DNA of 64,000 nucleotides from Arboricoccus pini (GTDB taxonomy: Bacteria; Pseudomonadota; Alphaproteobacteria; Geminicoccales; Geminicoccaceae), in NCBI RefSeq assembly GCF_900187945.1, contig NZ_FYEH01000003.1, positions 186,001-250,000 of the forward strand, given 5' to 3'. Positions 45,891 through 55,629 of this stretch are shown piece after piece (the first letter of the stretch is position 1; every line of letters starts with the position of its first letter). Below the pieces are notes generated by a model. That model saw only the letters and a program-made list of their open reading frames with translations. It had not been told where the DNA came from and ran no database searches. The translations under genes and the position numbers were made by a program.

Positions 45891-46325
45891 ATGCCGCCTG
45901 AAATCGAAATCGACAAAGTTTGCTACATCATCGTCAAGGCCCGGGAACTCGACGTTAAGGACGTGGTGGTGGATGAGGACAGCGGCTCCGATCCTATGGA
46001 CGACGATGAAATCGACGTTCTCGAGGATCACGGTGACGATCCGACCGAAGAGGAACTAACCACCTTCATTGACGACCTGAATGTCGACGAACAGCTCGAT
46101 CTGGTGGCTTTGACATGGGTCGGTCGTGGAGACTTCACCGTAGACGAATGGGACGAGGCACGCGAGACGGCGACCGACCGCCAAAGCAGCAAGACGTCGC
46201 GCTACCTTTTGGGCATTCCCATTTTGGGTGATTATTTGGCCGAGGGCTTGGGTGCCTTTGGATTATCCTGTGTGGGAGACGGTCTTGAAGCCGTCGGCCC
46301 TGGCGATGTCGCAGACGAGCCTTGA
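45891..46325 (+). CDS. DUF3775 domain protein
   Basis: A 144-residue very acidic protein with the DUF3775 pattern: IDKVCYIIVKARELDVKDVV, then a DDDEIDVLEDH stretch, TFIDDLNVDEQLDLVALTWVGRGD and a C-terminal SRYLLGIPILGDYLAEGL. Function unknown; found widely in alphaproteobacteria. Its last 94 bases overlap the 3' end of the opposing rarA gene. Confidence 0.85.
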   Translation: MPPEIEIDKVCYIIVKARELDVKDVVVDEDSGSDPMDDDEIDVLEDHGDDPTEEELTTFIDDLNVDEQLDLVALTWVGRGDFTVDEWDEARETATDRQSSKTSRYLLGIPILGDYLAEGLGAFGLSCVGDGLEAVGPGDVADEP

Positions 46326-47671
46326 GCCGCTGCATCGGCTTCGCGATCCATGCGCAACTTAGCCAGCCGTTCATGCCGCTCTGCATAGGCGGCCTCCTTA
46401 CCTTCGCGCGTCGGGACGTAGAAGGACTGCCTGCCTAGAGCCTCTGGAAAATAGTTCTGGCCCGAAAAGCGCTCTGGAGCGTCATGATCATAGACGTATC
46501 CTTCCCCATAGCCCTGCTGCCGCATCAATTTGGTGGGTGCATTCGTAATATGCAGCGGGGGCATGAGCGAGCCATTGTCACGAGCAGCCGCCATTGCTGC
46601 CTTATATGCAAGATAGACGGCATTGGATTTCGGCGCCAAAGCCAACTCCACCACCGTTTGCGCAAGCATCAACTCGCCCTCGGGACTGCCCAACCTCTCA
46701 AAGGCTTCGGCAGCAGCCATCGCCCTTGACAGCGCGTCGGGCTCCGCCAAGCCGATGTCTTCCGCAGCCATGCGAACCAGGCGGCGAGCTATGTAGCGTG
46801 GATCCTCACCGCCGGCGATCATTCGGCAGAACCAATAGAGGGAAGCGTCCGGATCCGACCCACGTACCGACTTGTGAAGCGCGCTAATGAGATTGTAGTG
46901 CGCCTCCTGTTGCTTGTCGTAGACTGGCAGGCGTCGTTGCAGCAGGTGACCGAGACCTTCGGAATCGAGAAGCGGCTCACTTGGCAGGTCGGCCAGCGTT
47001 TCAATCATGTTGAGCAAATAACGCCCATCGCCGTCCGCCAGTTCGGTCAAACGGCTGCGCGCTATGTCATCGATCGGGAGCTTCCGGTCTAAAGCCGCTT
47101 CTGCGCGGTCGATAAGGATATCCATCGCCGCGTCATCCAAACGCTGCAGCACTACGACATGGCAGCGAGAAATCACGGCTGGATTAAGTGCAAAAGACGG
47201 ATTTTCTGTCGTAGCGCCGATCAGTGTGACCGTGCCGTCTTCGACTTCGTGCAGGAGACCATCCTGCTGCGCGCGGTTGAAGCGGTGAATTTCATCGATA
47301 AAGAGGACGGGGCGGCGACCTCTTGGCCGCAGCCGACGCGCTTCATCAAATGCTTTGCGGAGATCGGCGACGCCGGACATCACCGCTGATAGGGCGATCA
47401 TCGGCTCGCCGATGCGCTGGGCAATCAGGCGGGCCAACGTCGTCTTGCCACAGCCTGGCGGCCCCCAAAGAATCAGCGACGACAGCCTGCCCCGCTCGAG
47501 CATACGGCCAAGAGGCGCCTCGACGCCCAACGCCGCATCCTGACCTACAACGTCCTCAATTCGGCGCGGTCTCAGCCGATCGGCAAGCGGTCTGCCCTCG
47601 ACAGAGGCCTCCGGCAGACGACATGGTACCTCACCAGTCCTCACCCCGGCAGCGCCGAACAGGTCGTTCAT
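46232..47671 (-). CDS. rarA: Replication-associated recombination protein A (AAA ATPase)
   Basis: Clamp-loader-like ATPase acting at stalled replication forks (MgsA/RarA, WRNIP1 homologue). Walker A WGPPGCGKTT (near 70), Walker B VLFIDEIHRFN, sensor GATTENPSF and the C-terminal oligomerisation part (HKSVRGSDPDASLYWFCRM, APTKLMRQQGYG) are present. The last 40 residues are a proline/serine-rich tail that overlaps the opposing DUF3775 gene. Start ATG overlaps the degP stop by four bases. Confidence 0.95.
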   Translation of the reverse strand: MNDLFGAAGVRTGEVPCRLPEASVEGRPLADRLRPRRIEDVVGQDAALGVEAPLGRMLERGRLSSLILWGPPGCGKTTLARLIAQRIGEPMIALSAVMSGVADLRKAFDEARRLRPRGRRPVLFIDEIHRFNRAQQDGLLHEVEDGTVTLIGATTENPSFALNPAVISRCHVVVLQRLDDAAMDILIDRAEAALDRKLPIDDIARSRLTELADGDGRYLLNMIETLADLPSEPLLDSEGLGHLLQRRLPVYDKQQEAHYNLISALHKSVRGSDPDASLYWFCRMIAGGEDPRYIARRLVRMAAEDIGLAEPDALSRAMAAAEAFERLGSPEGELMLAQTVVELALAPKSNAVYLAYKAAMAAARDNGSLMPPLHITNAPTKLMRQQGYGEGYVYDHDAPERFSGQNYFPEALGRQSFYVPTREGKEAAYAERHERLAKLRMDREADAAAQGSSATSPGPTASRPSPTQDNPKAPKPSAK

Positions 47672-49197
47672 GCGCGATTTTCTTCTACAGCCTGAACAGC
47701 AATCGTACCTCGCTCACCATCTCGCCGGATGTCGATCACCCAATCTTTCACCGGCGTCCTGGTTATCCGCTGCAAGTCCTCCACACTCCGCACGTCCTGG
47801 CCGTTGATTGTCTCGATAACATCGCCCCGGCGAAGTTCAAGCTGCGTTGCCGGGCTCCTTGGCGCTATACCCAGGACGACCACGCCTCGCCCGAACATGT
47901 CGAACCCCTGTTCCTCGTTGAAGGCAGGCGACATGTTGGCCACTTGCATGCCCCCCAGTGGAGTGTCGTCGGCGAGCTTGGCAAGGTCGGCCGGCGGTTC
48001 TGCGCTAGCCGGAAGGATCGCTACGGTGGCGCCGCTTTGGGCGCCTCCCCGAATTACGGTAAGCCGGGCAGCCGATCCCGCTGCCTTGAGAGCAAGGCGA
48101 AAGTCGAGCCCTAGTGGATCATCGACTTCGACGCCGTCAATGGCGGTCACGACGTCATCGGGCTTCAGCCCTGCTTTGTCCGCCGGGCTCCCAGGATAGA
48201 TTCTCGCCAGCAGCACGCCCTCTGGCCGATCCAAGCCATAAGAACGGTATTTGTCTGGGTCGATATCCTGCATATCTGCGCCCAGCCAGGGACGGCTGAC
48301 GGCGAGGCCACTCGTCAAGGTCTGTTCACGAATTCGAACGAGATTGGAGGGAATGGCGAAGCCGATCCCGATTGAGCCGCCCCCACGAGTGAATATCGCC
48401 GTGTTGATGCCAATGAGACGGCCATCCATCGTCACCAGTGCACCGCCGGAATTGCCAGGATTAATTGCCGCGTCGGTTTGAATGAACGAGCTGTTTCGGT
48501 CCAACGTCGGCGCACTGCGACCGATGGCAGAGACGATGCCACTCGTGACCGTCTGGCCAATGCCGAAGGGATTGCCAATGGCCAAAACGAGATCGCCAAC
48601 CTCCAACTGATCCGAATCACCTAGTTCGATGACCGGTAACGACTCGGCACCTGCATCAATCTTGAGAAAAGCGAGATCCGACCCCTGATCCGACGTCAAT
48701 ACGCGGGCGGGAAAGACTCGTCGGTCTGCAAGTACGACCTGAATATCGTCTGCGCCGTCGATAACGTGGTGATTGGTGACGATCACGCCGTCCGAACGGA
48801 CAATCACGCCCGAACCGAGCGATGTTTCGGTACGTGGCTGAGGCCGACTGGGAGCAACACCGAACTGCTTAAAAAAATATTGGAAAAGAGGATCGTTGGA
48901 GAGTGGCCCGCTCTCCAACGCTGTTCGCCTCGTCGTTACACTGACGACCGCCGGTGCGACCTTCCGCACGATCGGCGCGAAGGAAAGCATGATCTCACTG
49001 CGAGCATTTGGCACAGCTCGAGCGGCTGCAAGATCAGCAGAAGCTCCCGAGTTACCAGTCCCCGCGCACCCAACCAGGTGGAGGATCGACGTCAAACTAA
49101 CGAACAGGAAGAATCGCGAAAAAAGCGCCGACCAGCGACGCTCTTTCCTGAAGAGATCAGGACACTCAAAATTCACGCGGGATATTACCCGGTGCAT
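47668..49197 (-). CDS. DegP/HtrA-type periplasmic serine protease, probable lipoprotein
   Basis: A 509-residue Do-family protease with a trypsin-like domain (His in VTNHHVI, Asp in SDLAFLK, Ser in NPGNSGGAL) and two PDZ domains (about 290-380 and 410-500). The N-terminus has a hydrophobic stretch (about 29-42) ending in a lipobox LVGC at residues 41-44, so it is likely lipid-anchored, unlike soluble DegP. It begins 2 bases after the rplQ stop and overlaps rarA by four bases, placing it at the end of the ribosomal operon. Confidence 0.88.
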   Translation of the reverse strand: MHRVISRVNFECPDLFRKERRWSALFSRFFLFVSLTSILHLVGCAGTGNSGASADLAAARAVPNARSEIMLSFAPIVRKVAPAVVSVTTRRTALESGPLSNDPLFQYFFKQFGVAPSRPQPRTETSLGSGVIVRSDGVIVTNHHVIDGADDIQVVLADRRVFPARVLTSDQGSDLAFLKIDAGAESLPVIELGDSDQLEVGDLVLAIGNPFGIGQTVTSGIVSAIGRSAPTLDRNSSFIQTDAAINPGNSGGALVTMDGRLIGINTAIFTRGGGSIGIGFAIPSNLVRIREQTLTSGLAVSRPWLGADMQDIDPDKYRSYGLDRPEGVLLARIYPGSPADKAGLKPDDVVTAIDGVEVDDPLGLDFRLALKAAGSAARLTVIRGGAQSGATVAILPASAEPPADLAKLADDTPLGGMQVANMSPAFNEEQGFDMFGRGVVVLGIAPRSPATQLELRRGDVIETINGQDVRSVEDLQRITRTPVKDWVIDIRRDGERGTIAVQAVEENRA

Positions 49198-49199
49198 GA

Positions 49200-49625
49200 T
49201 CAGGCGGCTGCAGCCTCGCTCTCACCGACAACAACGACCGGCCCTGAATCCTTGCCTTTGGCATCAACGTCTCGGTCGACGAACTCGATGACAGCTAGAG
49301 GAGCATTATCCCCATAGCGAAACCCCGCCTTCATGATTCTCAGATAGCCACCTGGGCGCTCTTTATAGCGGGGTGCAAGCACGTCCAGGATCTTCGATGC
49401 CGTGGCCTCATCACCGGTCCTTGCGATCAGCAGCCGACGCGAGTGCAAATCGCCGGCCTTTCCCGTCGTGATGAGCTTTTCCACCACGGGACGAAGTTCT
49501 TTGGCCTTCGGCAATGTCGTGACAATTTGCTCATGCTTGACCAACGAGCTCGCAAGGTTGGCCAGCATCGACTTGCGATGCTCCCAGGTGCGTCCGAACT
49601 TCCTGCCGCGATTGCCGTGGCGCAT
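49200..49625 (-). CDS. rplQ: 50S ribosomal protein L17
   Basis: Large-subunit protein at the exit-tunnel rim, 141 residues. [20 protein letters not shown] is the universal N-terminus (given here as the opening block), so the ATG at 49625 is chosen over an upstream in-frame start. The C-terminal 20 residues beyond the core are alanine/valine-rich, a common alphaproteobacterial extension. Last ribosomal gene of the block. Confidence 0.97.
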   Translation of the reverse strand: MRHGNRGRKFGRTWEHRKSMLANLASSLVKHEQIVTTLPKAKELRPVVEKLITTGKAGDLHSRRLLIARTGDEATASKILDVLAPRYKERPGGYLRIMKAGFRYGDNAPLAVIEFVDRDVDAKGKDSGPVVVVGESEAAAA

Positions 49626-49745
49626 CGCCTTCTTCCCTACTCTCGCCCACTTAGTGGCGGGCGCATCCATTCATGCTACAAGGACGACGCAGGTTTCAAC
49701 CCCCGACTTCGTCCGTTCAAGCGCGGCTTCGGCCGCATACCTAGA

Positions 49746-50762
49746 TCAGAACGGCTCTTCAACCTTGCGAGCCAGTTCCTCAATATTCTCGGGCGGCCAC
49801 CCCGTCACTTCCATCCCGAGATGCAGGCCCATCTGCGTCAAGACCTCCTTGATCTCATTCAAGGATTTCCGGCCAAAATTGGGCGTACGCAACATTTCGC
49901 CCTCTGTCTTCTGCACGAGATCGCCAATATAGACGATATTATCGTTCTTCAGACAGTTCGCAGAACGCACCGACAGCTCGAGTTCGTCAACCTTACGGAG
50001 CAGATTAGGATTGAACGGCAGTTCGGGTCGACGTTCCGCAGCGGTGGCGAGATGTGGCTCCTCGAAATTGATGAAGAGTTGCAGCTGGTCTTGAAGAATG
50101 CGCGCGGCATAGGCCAGCGCGTCTTCCGGCGTTACGGAGCCATCGGTTTCGATTTGCATGGTCAACCGATCATAGTCGGTCTGCTGACCCACACGCGCAT
50201 TGTCGACCTTATAGGCCACCTTGCGCACCGGGCTATAAATAGCATCGATGGCAATCAGCCCGATCGGCGCATCCTCGGCCTTATTCAACGCTGCAGGGAC
50301 ATACCCCTTGCCGGTATTGATCGTCAGTTCCATGGCGAGCTTGCCGCCTTGATCGACGTGGCAGATCACCTGGTCGGGATCCATGATCTCAATGTCATGT
50401 CCAACCTCGATCATTCCGGCCGTGACGATCATCGGACCATCCGCACGCAAAGAAGCCCTTTTGGGACCTTCGCTATGCAACCGGAGGCCAAGCGCCTTCA
50501 AGTTTAAGACGATATCCGTCATGTCCTCGCGGACACCCGGAATCGTCGAGAACTCGTGCAGCACGCCTTCGACTTGAATGGCAGAAATCGCCGAGCCCTG
50601 CAGCGACGAGAGCAGAATCCGCCGCAAGGCATTGCCCAGCGTAATACCAAAGCCCCGCTCCAATGGCTCGACCACGATAGTGGCCTCGCGATCGGGCTTA
50701 CGCCCGTGCTGGACAACGGGCTTTTGCGGCTTGATGAGGTCCTGCCAGTTCCTTTGGATCAC
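49746..50762 (-). CDS. rpoA: DNA-directed RNA polymerase subunit alpha
   Basis: The alpha subunit seeds polymerase assembly (NTD) and contacts activators and UP elements (CTD). The NTD shows [23 protein letters not shown], the CTD the helix-hairpin-helix [22 protein letters not shown] and [13 protein letters not shown]. The chosen start is a GTG (MIQRNWQ) at 50762, with GAGG 8 bases upstream; the frame also opens at a GTG at 50771 whose site is too close. 338 residues, as usual. About 120 bases separate it from rplQ. Confidence 0.97.
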   Translation of the reverse strand: MIQRNWQDLIKPQKPVVQHGRKPDREATIVVEPLERGFGITLGNALRRILLSSLQGSAISAIQVEGVLHEFSTIPGVREDMTDIVLNLKALGLRLHSEGPKRASLRADGPMIVTAGMIEVGHDIEIMDPDQVICHVDQGGKLAMELTINTGKGYVPAALNKAEDAPIGLIAIDAIYSPVRKVAYKVDNARVGQQTDYDRLTMQIETDGSVTPEDALAYAARILQDQLQLFINFEEPHLATAAERRPELPFNPNLLRKVDELELSVRSANCLKNDNIVYIGDLVQKTEGEMLRTPNFGRKSLNEIKEVLTQMGLHLGMEVTGWPPENIEELARKVEEPF

Positions 50763-50936
50763 GGGGACCACCTCGCTTCTCTTGATCTAACGCTTCAACT
50801 AGCAAGCTGACGACATCAAAAGTGCCTTCAACCTGCAAACCGCCGATAGCCGAGCTCGCAATCTCCAAATCGGATCGCGCGAACTCGGCCGGAAATCTAA
50901 AGGCTACGTCGGTTCGGACGCGCCTTGCAGCATCAA

Positions 50937-51329
50937 TTAAACGCGCCGCCGCTTACGCGGACGGCAGCCATTGTGCGGAATAGGCGTCACATCGCGGATC
51001 GAGGTGACAGCGAAGCCCACCGACTGCAAAGCACGAAGGGCCGACTCTCGACCCGAACCGGGACCACGCACCTGGATCTCCAGCGTACGCATTCCGTGAT
51101 CCATCGCCTTACGGCCAGCGGATTCAGCAGCAATCTGCGCAGCGAAGGGCGTCGATTTCCGCGAGCCCTTGAAGCCCTGAGACCCTGCACTCGACCAGGC
51201 GATCACGTTGCCCTGCGCATCTGCAATCGTGATCATCGTATTGTTGAAGGAAGCGCTCACGTGAGCGATCCCCGAACTAATGTTCTTGCGCTCACGGCGG
51301 CGCAAACGGGACGAATTATCAGTTGCCAT
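50937..51329 (-). CDS. rpsK: 30S ribosomal protein S11
   Basis: Platform protein of the small subunit (130 residues), with [25 protein letters not shown] and the basic C-terminus [12 protein letters not shown]. It starts 4 bases after rpsM ends. The 174-base gap to rpoA is longer than usual within the alpha operon and could carry an internal promoter, though none was recognised. Confidence 0.97.
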   Translation of the reverse strand: MATDNSSRLRRRERKNISSGIAHVSASFNNTMITIADAQGNVIAWSSAGSQGFKGSRKSTPFAAQIAAESAGRKAMDHGMRTLEIQVRGPGSGRESALRALQSVGFAVTSIRDVTPIPHNGCRPRKRRRV

Positions 51330-51333
51330 GGTC

Positions 51334-51714
51334 TTACTTCTTCGTCGCCTTCTTCTTGCCCGCTATCGCGCGCGCCGGACCCTTACGGGTACGAGCGTTG
51401 GTGTGCGTCCGCTGACCGCGGACCGGGAGACCACGGCGGTGACGCAGGCCTCGATAACAGCCCAAATCCATGAGTCGCTTGATGTTCATCGCCGTCTCGC
51501 GACGGAGATCACCTTCGACCTTGTACTCGCGATCGATGCACTCACGAATGCGAACCACTTCGGCATCGCTGAGCTCATTGACCTTGCGCTCATGCGCAAT
51601 GCCGACCTTGTCCAGGATCTGGCGCGCATGCGTGTTGCCGATCCCGTAGATATAGGTCAGCGCGACCCAAGCCTGCTTTTGGCTTGGAATGTTGACACCG
51701 GCGATACGCGCCAC
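51334..51714 (-). CDS. rpsM: 30S ribosomal protein S13
   Basis: Head protein of the small subunit (126 residues): [49 protein letters not shown] and a lysine-rich tail. About 140 bases separate it from adk, with no rpmJ gene in between. Confidence 0.97.
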   Translation of the reverse strand: MARIAGVNIPSQKQAWVALTYIYGIGNTHARQILDKVGIAHERKVNELSDAEVVRIRECIDREYKVEGDLRRETAMNIKRLMDLGCYRGLRHRRGLPVRGQRTHTNARTRKGPARAIAGKKKATKK

Positions 51715-51857
51715 GTCACACTCTCCTAAGACACGAATATGGGTTTAAAGACGAACACAAGCCTCGACCGTGAGAGAGGCGGGCGCACGGCAGTTCGGGA
51801 CGCAACCTCTGACGGCGCATCCAGGGGCCGCAGGACTATAAGAAGCCGCCCCCCTTG

Positions 51858-52529
51858 TCAATTGCTCTTTGACGAGCTTGTCAGACTTGCGAGGATTTCG
51901 GCGATCTTCGCCCTGACGTCTGCCATGGCTCCCATGCCGTCCACCGAATGAACCAAGCCCCGCGATCGATAGAACGGCAAGAGCGGTGCCGTCTGCGTCT
52001 CGTACGCGTCGAGCCGCGCGCGTACGGTCTCCGCATTGTCATCTTTGCGCCGCACGAATTCAGTACTGCCACAGACGTCGCAGATACCTAAAACTTTCGG
52101 CTGTTTGAAAACGTCGTGATAGCCGGCGCCACATTTAGCGCATGCATAACGCCCGGAGATTCGTTCCACGAGCGCCTTCGCATCAACTTTGAACTCCAGC
52201 ACGGCATCCAGCGGTTTATCGAGTCCCGCCAACATGTCGTCGAGCGCCTCAGCCTGGGCGACGGTACGAGGAAACCCGTCCAAGATGAAACCTCGGGCGC
52301 AATCCGCCTCCTGAACGCGGGCAGCGACAATCGCATTGATGATCGAATCGGAGACGAGTTGGCCCGCGTCCATCACCGCTTTTGCCTGCTTGCCTATGTC
52401 GGTTCCGTTCGCAACCGCTTGGCGCAACATGTCGCCTGTCGAGAGTTGCGGGATGCTATAGTCCGCTGCGATCCACCCGGCCTGGGTGCCTTTACCCGCG
52501 CCGGGGGGGCCCAATAGGACGAGTCTCAT
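51858..52529 (-). CDS. adk: Adenylate kinase with cysteine-type LID
   Basis: Interconverts AMP plus ATP and two ADP. P-loop GPPGAGKGTQ; the AMP-site GFPRTVAQAEAL; and a long-form LID (about 125-165) with two C-x2-C pairs (CAKC and CDVC), the zinc- or metal-binding LID more typical of Gram-positives but also known in some alphaproteobacteria. 223 residues. The ATG overlaps the secY stop by four bases. Confidence 0.96.
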   Translation of the reverse strand: MRLVLLGPPGAGKGTQAGWIAADYSIPQLSTGDMLRQAVANGTDIGKQAKAVMDAGQLVSDSIINAIVAARVQEADCARGFILDGFPRTVAQAEALDDMLAGLDKPLDAVLEFKVDAKALVERISGRYACAKCGAGYHDVFKQPKVLGICDVCGSTEFVRRKDDNAETVRARLDAYETQTAPLLPFYRSRGLVHSVDGMGAMADVRAKIAEILASLTSSSKSN

Positions 52530-53872
52530 CCTCGCTTGCCTCGTAGGCGGGACCGCTTGATCAGTCCCTCATATTGATGAGCCCACAAATGGGCCTGTAT
52601 CTGACCGACCGTATCCATCGTCACCGAGACTACGATGAGAAGCGATGTGCCGCCGAAATAGAAGGGGACCGCATATTCCGACGTCAATATCTCGGGAATC
52701 ACGCAGACGATAGCGAGATAAATTGCACCCACTACCGTCAGACGCGTCAGTACGAAGTCGAGATACTCAGCCGTACGCTGTCCAGGCCGAATGCCGGGGA
52801 TGAAACCGCCATTCTTCTTGAGATTGTCGGCTGTCTCCGCAGGATTAAAGACGATCGATGTGTAGAAAAACGCAAAGAAGACGATCAGCAGAATGTATAT
52901 CGCCATGTGCAGGGGCTTCCCGTAACCCAGCTCCTGCGTGATCGTCATCAGCCAACTTGGCCCGCCGGCCCCAGCCAGGCCACCAATCGTCGTCGGTAGC
53001 AAAAGTAACGAGCTAGCGAAAATCGCAGGGATAACGCCCGAGGTATTGAGTTTGAGAGGCATGTGAGTGCTCTCGCCCCCAACCATGCGATTCCCGCCGA
53101 TCATACGCTTGGGATACTGTACAAGAAGGCGTCGCTGGGCACGCTCGACGAACACGATGAAAGCAATCACCGCAACTGCGAAGACCAGCAGAAAAAGAAT
53201 AAAAAAGGTCGACACAGCACCGGTTCGCCCGAGCTCGAAGAGCGACGCAAGCGCATTCGGTAAGCCTGCGATGATACCGGTAAAAATAATGAGCGAAATA
53301 CCATTGCCGATCCCGCGGGCGGTGATCTGCTCACCAAGCCACATCAGAAACACGGTACCGCCTACAATTGTTACTACCGTGGACGCTCGAAAAAACCAGC
53401 CGGGATCGATCACACCAGAACCGGTGGGTCCCTGCAGCGACTCTAGGCCGACCGCCATACCATAGGCCTGAAACACACCAAGGACGACCGTCAAATAACG
53501 CGTCCACTGGTTGATCTTCTTACGGCCCGACTCACCCTCTTTCTTCAGAGCCTCAAGCGTCGGCGACACAGCGGTCATGAGCTGAAGGATGATCGAAGCT
53601 GAAATATAGGGAAGAATGCCGAGCGCGAAGATCGACATCCGCTGCAAGGCGCCACCCGAGAACATGTTGAACATGCCAAGGATGCCGCCCGATTGCTGGC
53701 TGAAGACGTGCGCCATCACAGCGGGGTCGATCCCAGGCAGTGGGATGTACGTTCCCAAGCGGCAGACAATCAGGCAGCCGAGAGTGAACCAGATCCGCTT
53801 CTTGAGTTCGGTGGCCTTCGCGAAAGCCGCGAAATTCATACTAGAAGCGAGCTGCTCGGCCATGGAGGCCAT
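52526..53872 (-). CDS. secY: Preprotein translocase subunit SecY
   Basis: Pore subunit of the Sec translocon, 448 residues with ten membrane helices. Identified by the plug and TM2 region (QSGGILGMFNMFSGGAL), RMIGGNRMVGGESTHMPLKLN and GGFIPGIRPGQRTAEYL. The ATG at 53872 has AAGGAG at 7-base spacing. Lies between rplO and adk as is standard. Confidence 0.97.
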   Translation of the reverse strand: MASMAEQLASSMNFAAFAKATELKKRIWFTLGCLIVCRLGTYIPLPGIDPAVMAHVFSQQSGGILGMFNMFSGGALQRMSIFALGILPYISASIILQLMTAVSPTLEALKKEGESGRKKINQWTRYLTVVLGVFQAYGMAVGLESLQGPTGSGVIDPGWFFRASTVVTIVGGTVFLMWLGEQITARGIGNGISLIIFTGIIAGLPNALASLFELGRTGAVSTFFILFLLVFAVAVIAFIVFVERAQRRLLVQYPKRMIGGNRMVGGESTHMPLKLNTSGVIPAIFASSLLLLPTTIGGLAGAGGPSWLMTITQELGYGKPLHMAIYILLIVFFAFFYTSIVFNPAETADNLKKNGGFIPGIRPGQRTAEYLDFVLTRLTVVGAIYLAIVCVIPEILTSEYAVPFYFGGTSLLIVVSVTMDTVGQIQAHLWAHQYEGLIKRSRLRGKRG

Positions 53873-53883
53873 GCGGTCTCTCC

Positions 53884-54375
53884 TTAGACGGCTGGCTCTG
53901 CAGCCGTATCGGCGCCGCCTAGAATCACGACCTTGCCGCCCGCCTTCTCAACTGCCTCGACGGCAGCCTTGGACGCACCCACGACCTCGATGGTCAGAGC
54001 GGTCTTCAGTTCACCTCGGGCAAGAAGACGGACGCCGTCCAGCGACCGGCGAAGAACACCAGCTTCAATGAGCCGCACGCTGTCAATCGTGCCGTCGGTC
54101 GCCAGCTTGCCGGCGTCAATCGCCGACTGCAGCCGATCAAGATTGACCGCGACGTAATCTGGGCGGTTGACGTTCTTAAAGCCACGTTTGGGCAGCCGCC
54201 GGTAGATGGGCATCTGACCACCCTCGAAGCTCTGCGGCTTCGGATTGGACTTTCTGGCCTTGGCGCCCTTATGGCCCTTACCCGACGTCTTGCCCAGGCC
54301 GGAGCCGATGCCGCGCCCGAGACGCTTGCGGGCATGCTTCGCCCCCGGATTGTCGCTGAGCTCGTTGAGCCGCAT
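53884..54375 (-). CDS. rplO: 50S ribosomal protein L15
   Basis: Large-subunit assembly protein (163 residues). The N-terminal glycine/arginine-rich tail [22 protein letters not shown] and the core [10 protein letters not shown] are characteristic. It follows rpmD after 115 bases, a gap which holds a terminator-like hairpin. Confidence 0.97.
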   Translation of the reverse strand: MRLNELSDNPGAKHARKRLGRGIGSGLGKTSGKGHKGAKARKSNPKPQSFEGGQMPIYRRLPKRGFKNVNRPDYVAVNLDRLQSAIDAGKLATDGTIDSVRLIEAGVLRRSLDGVRLLARGELKTALTIEVVGASKAAVEAVEKAGGKVVILGGADTAAEPAV

Positions 54376-54389
54376 CGTCCTCGATCCTC

Positions 54390-54437
54390 AATAAAAACAG
54401 CCTAGCGACCGGCTTCTAAAGAAGCTGGTCGCTTAGG
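54390..54437 (-). terminator. Terminator-like hairpin inside the spc operon, rpmD/rplO gap
   Basis: GCGACCGGCTTC (54405-54416) and GAAGCTGGTCGC (54421-54432) are inverted around a 4-base loop, extended by CCTA and TAGG arms with a bulge. On the minus strand, the sense strand of the operon, the stem has one A-C mismatch and is followed by CTGTTTTTATTG. It lies after rpmD and ends about 14 bases before the rplO start codon. Confidence 0.55.
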
Positions 54438-54490
54438 GCAATATCGACTTGTTTAACCAGGGCCTTGCCACGGCGCGACCCTCCCGAGAG

Positions 54491-54682
54491 TCAGGCCTCT
54501 TCGACCTTAACGAGATGCTGCACGCGTGTGATCCGACCGCGATTCTCGGGCGTGTCCACGATGACCTTCGTCCGACGCAGCTTGTTGAGCCCCAGCGAAA
54601 TCAGCGTATCGCGCTGGTAATCGGGGCGACCGATTGGGCTGCCGGTCTGCGTGACCCTAAGGCTTTTCCGTTCGACCGCCAT
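54491..54682 (-). CDS. rpmD: 50S ribosomal protein L30
   Basis: Small large-subunit protein, 63 residues, with SLRVTQTGSPIGRPDYQRDTL (given as the core block) and LNKLRRTKVI. The ATG at 54682 (MAVERKSLRV) is chosen over one seven codons upstream, which would lie inside rpsE. Confidence 0.95.
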   Translation of the reverse strand: MAVERKSLRVTQTGSPIGRPDYQRDTLISLGLNKLRRTKVIVDTPENRGRITRVQHLVKVEEA

Positions 54683-54683
54683 A

Positions 54684-55247
54684 TCACGCTCCAACCTCAA
54701 CAAATCCGGCGCCCTCAGTCGTCTCGCGACGGCCGATGATATCGCTCACCTTTTTGCCTCTCTTGGCGGCAATCGAACGCGGCGAATTAACATTGGCCAG
54801 GGCGGCAAAAGTTGCCTTGATCATGTTGTGCGGATTGGCTGAACCCATGGATTTGGCGACAACGTCTCCAATCCCAAGCGCTTCGAACACCGCGCGCATC
54901 GGGCCGCCGGCAATGATACCCGTGCCCGGAGGGGCAGCGCGCAACAAAACCCGGCCGGAACCGAAATGACCTTGAACGTCGTGGTGTAGCGTACGGCCCT
55001 GGCGCAGCGGCACTCTTACCATGCCACGCTTGGCCTGTTCGGTAGCCTTGCGCACCGCCTCGGGTACTTCTCGTGCCTTGCCGCTACCGTAACCTACGCG
55101 ACCCTTGCCATCACCGATGACAACCAGCGCCGAGAAGCCGAAACGCCGGCCGCCCTTGACGACTTTAGCAACGCGATTAACGGCGACGAGTTTGTCGACG
55201 AGCTCGCTGTCCTGGCGGTCTTCGTTACCGCGGGGTGGACGTGCCAT
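54684..55247 (-). CDS. rpsE: 30S ribosomal protein S5
   Basis: Decoding-fidelity protein (187 residues): [39 protein letters not shown] and the [13 protein letters not shown] block. Its stop lies one base from the rpmD start codon. Confidence 0.97.
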   Translation of the reverse strand: MARPPRGNEDRQDSELVDKLVAVNRVAKVVKGGRRFGFSALVVIGDGKGRVGYGSGKAREVPEAVRKATEQAKRGMVRVPLRQGRTLHHDVQGHFGSGRVLLRAAPPGTGIIAGGPMRAVFEALGIGDVVAKSMGSANPHNMIKATFAALANVNSPRSIAAKRGKKVSDIIGRRETTEGAGFVEVGA

Positions 55248-55264
55248 TCGATGTCCCTCGTCTC

Positions 55265-55627
55265 TTAGAACGACAGGCCGGCTTCCCTGGCACCATCTGC
55301 CAAGGCTTGCACACGACCATGATACTTATAACCGCCGCGATCGAAGACGACGGCTTCGACACCCACCGCCTTGGCGCGCTCCGCAAGGAGTTGTCCAACG
55401 CGCTTGGCTGCCTCCTTATCGGCGCCCAATTTGGACTCGGTCCGAAGGTCCTTGTCCAGCGACGATGCTGCCGCGAGCGTACGGCCCGCAACGTCGTCAA
55501 TGATCTGACCGTAGATATGGCGACCCGACCGGAAAACCGAAAGACGCGGCCGACCACCACTCTTCAACTGCAGAGCGAAGCGCGTACGCGTCTTCCGCCG
55601 TGCAAAGCGAACAGATGGCTTTAACAT
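55265..55627 (-). CDS. rplR: 50S ribosomal protein L18
   Basis: 5S rRNA-binding protein, 120 residues, with [18 protein letters not shown] and the C-terminal [21 protein letters not shown]. Standard position between rplF and rpsE. Confidence 0.97.
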   Translation of the reverse strand: MLKPSVRFARRKTRTRFALQLKSGGRPRLSVFRSGRHIYGQIIDDVAGRTLAAASSLDKDLRTESKLGADKEAAKRVGQLLAERAKAVGVEAVVFDRGGYKYHGRVQALADGAREAGLSF

Positions 55628-55629
55628 GG

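Noticed and set aside
47323-48114. 263-codon frame antisense to rarA and degP
   Set aside because: It spans the junction of two well-supported genes on the opposite strand.
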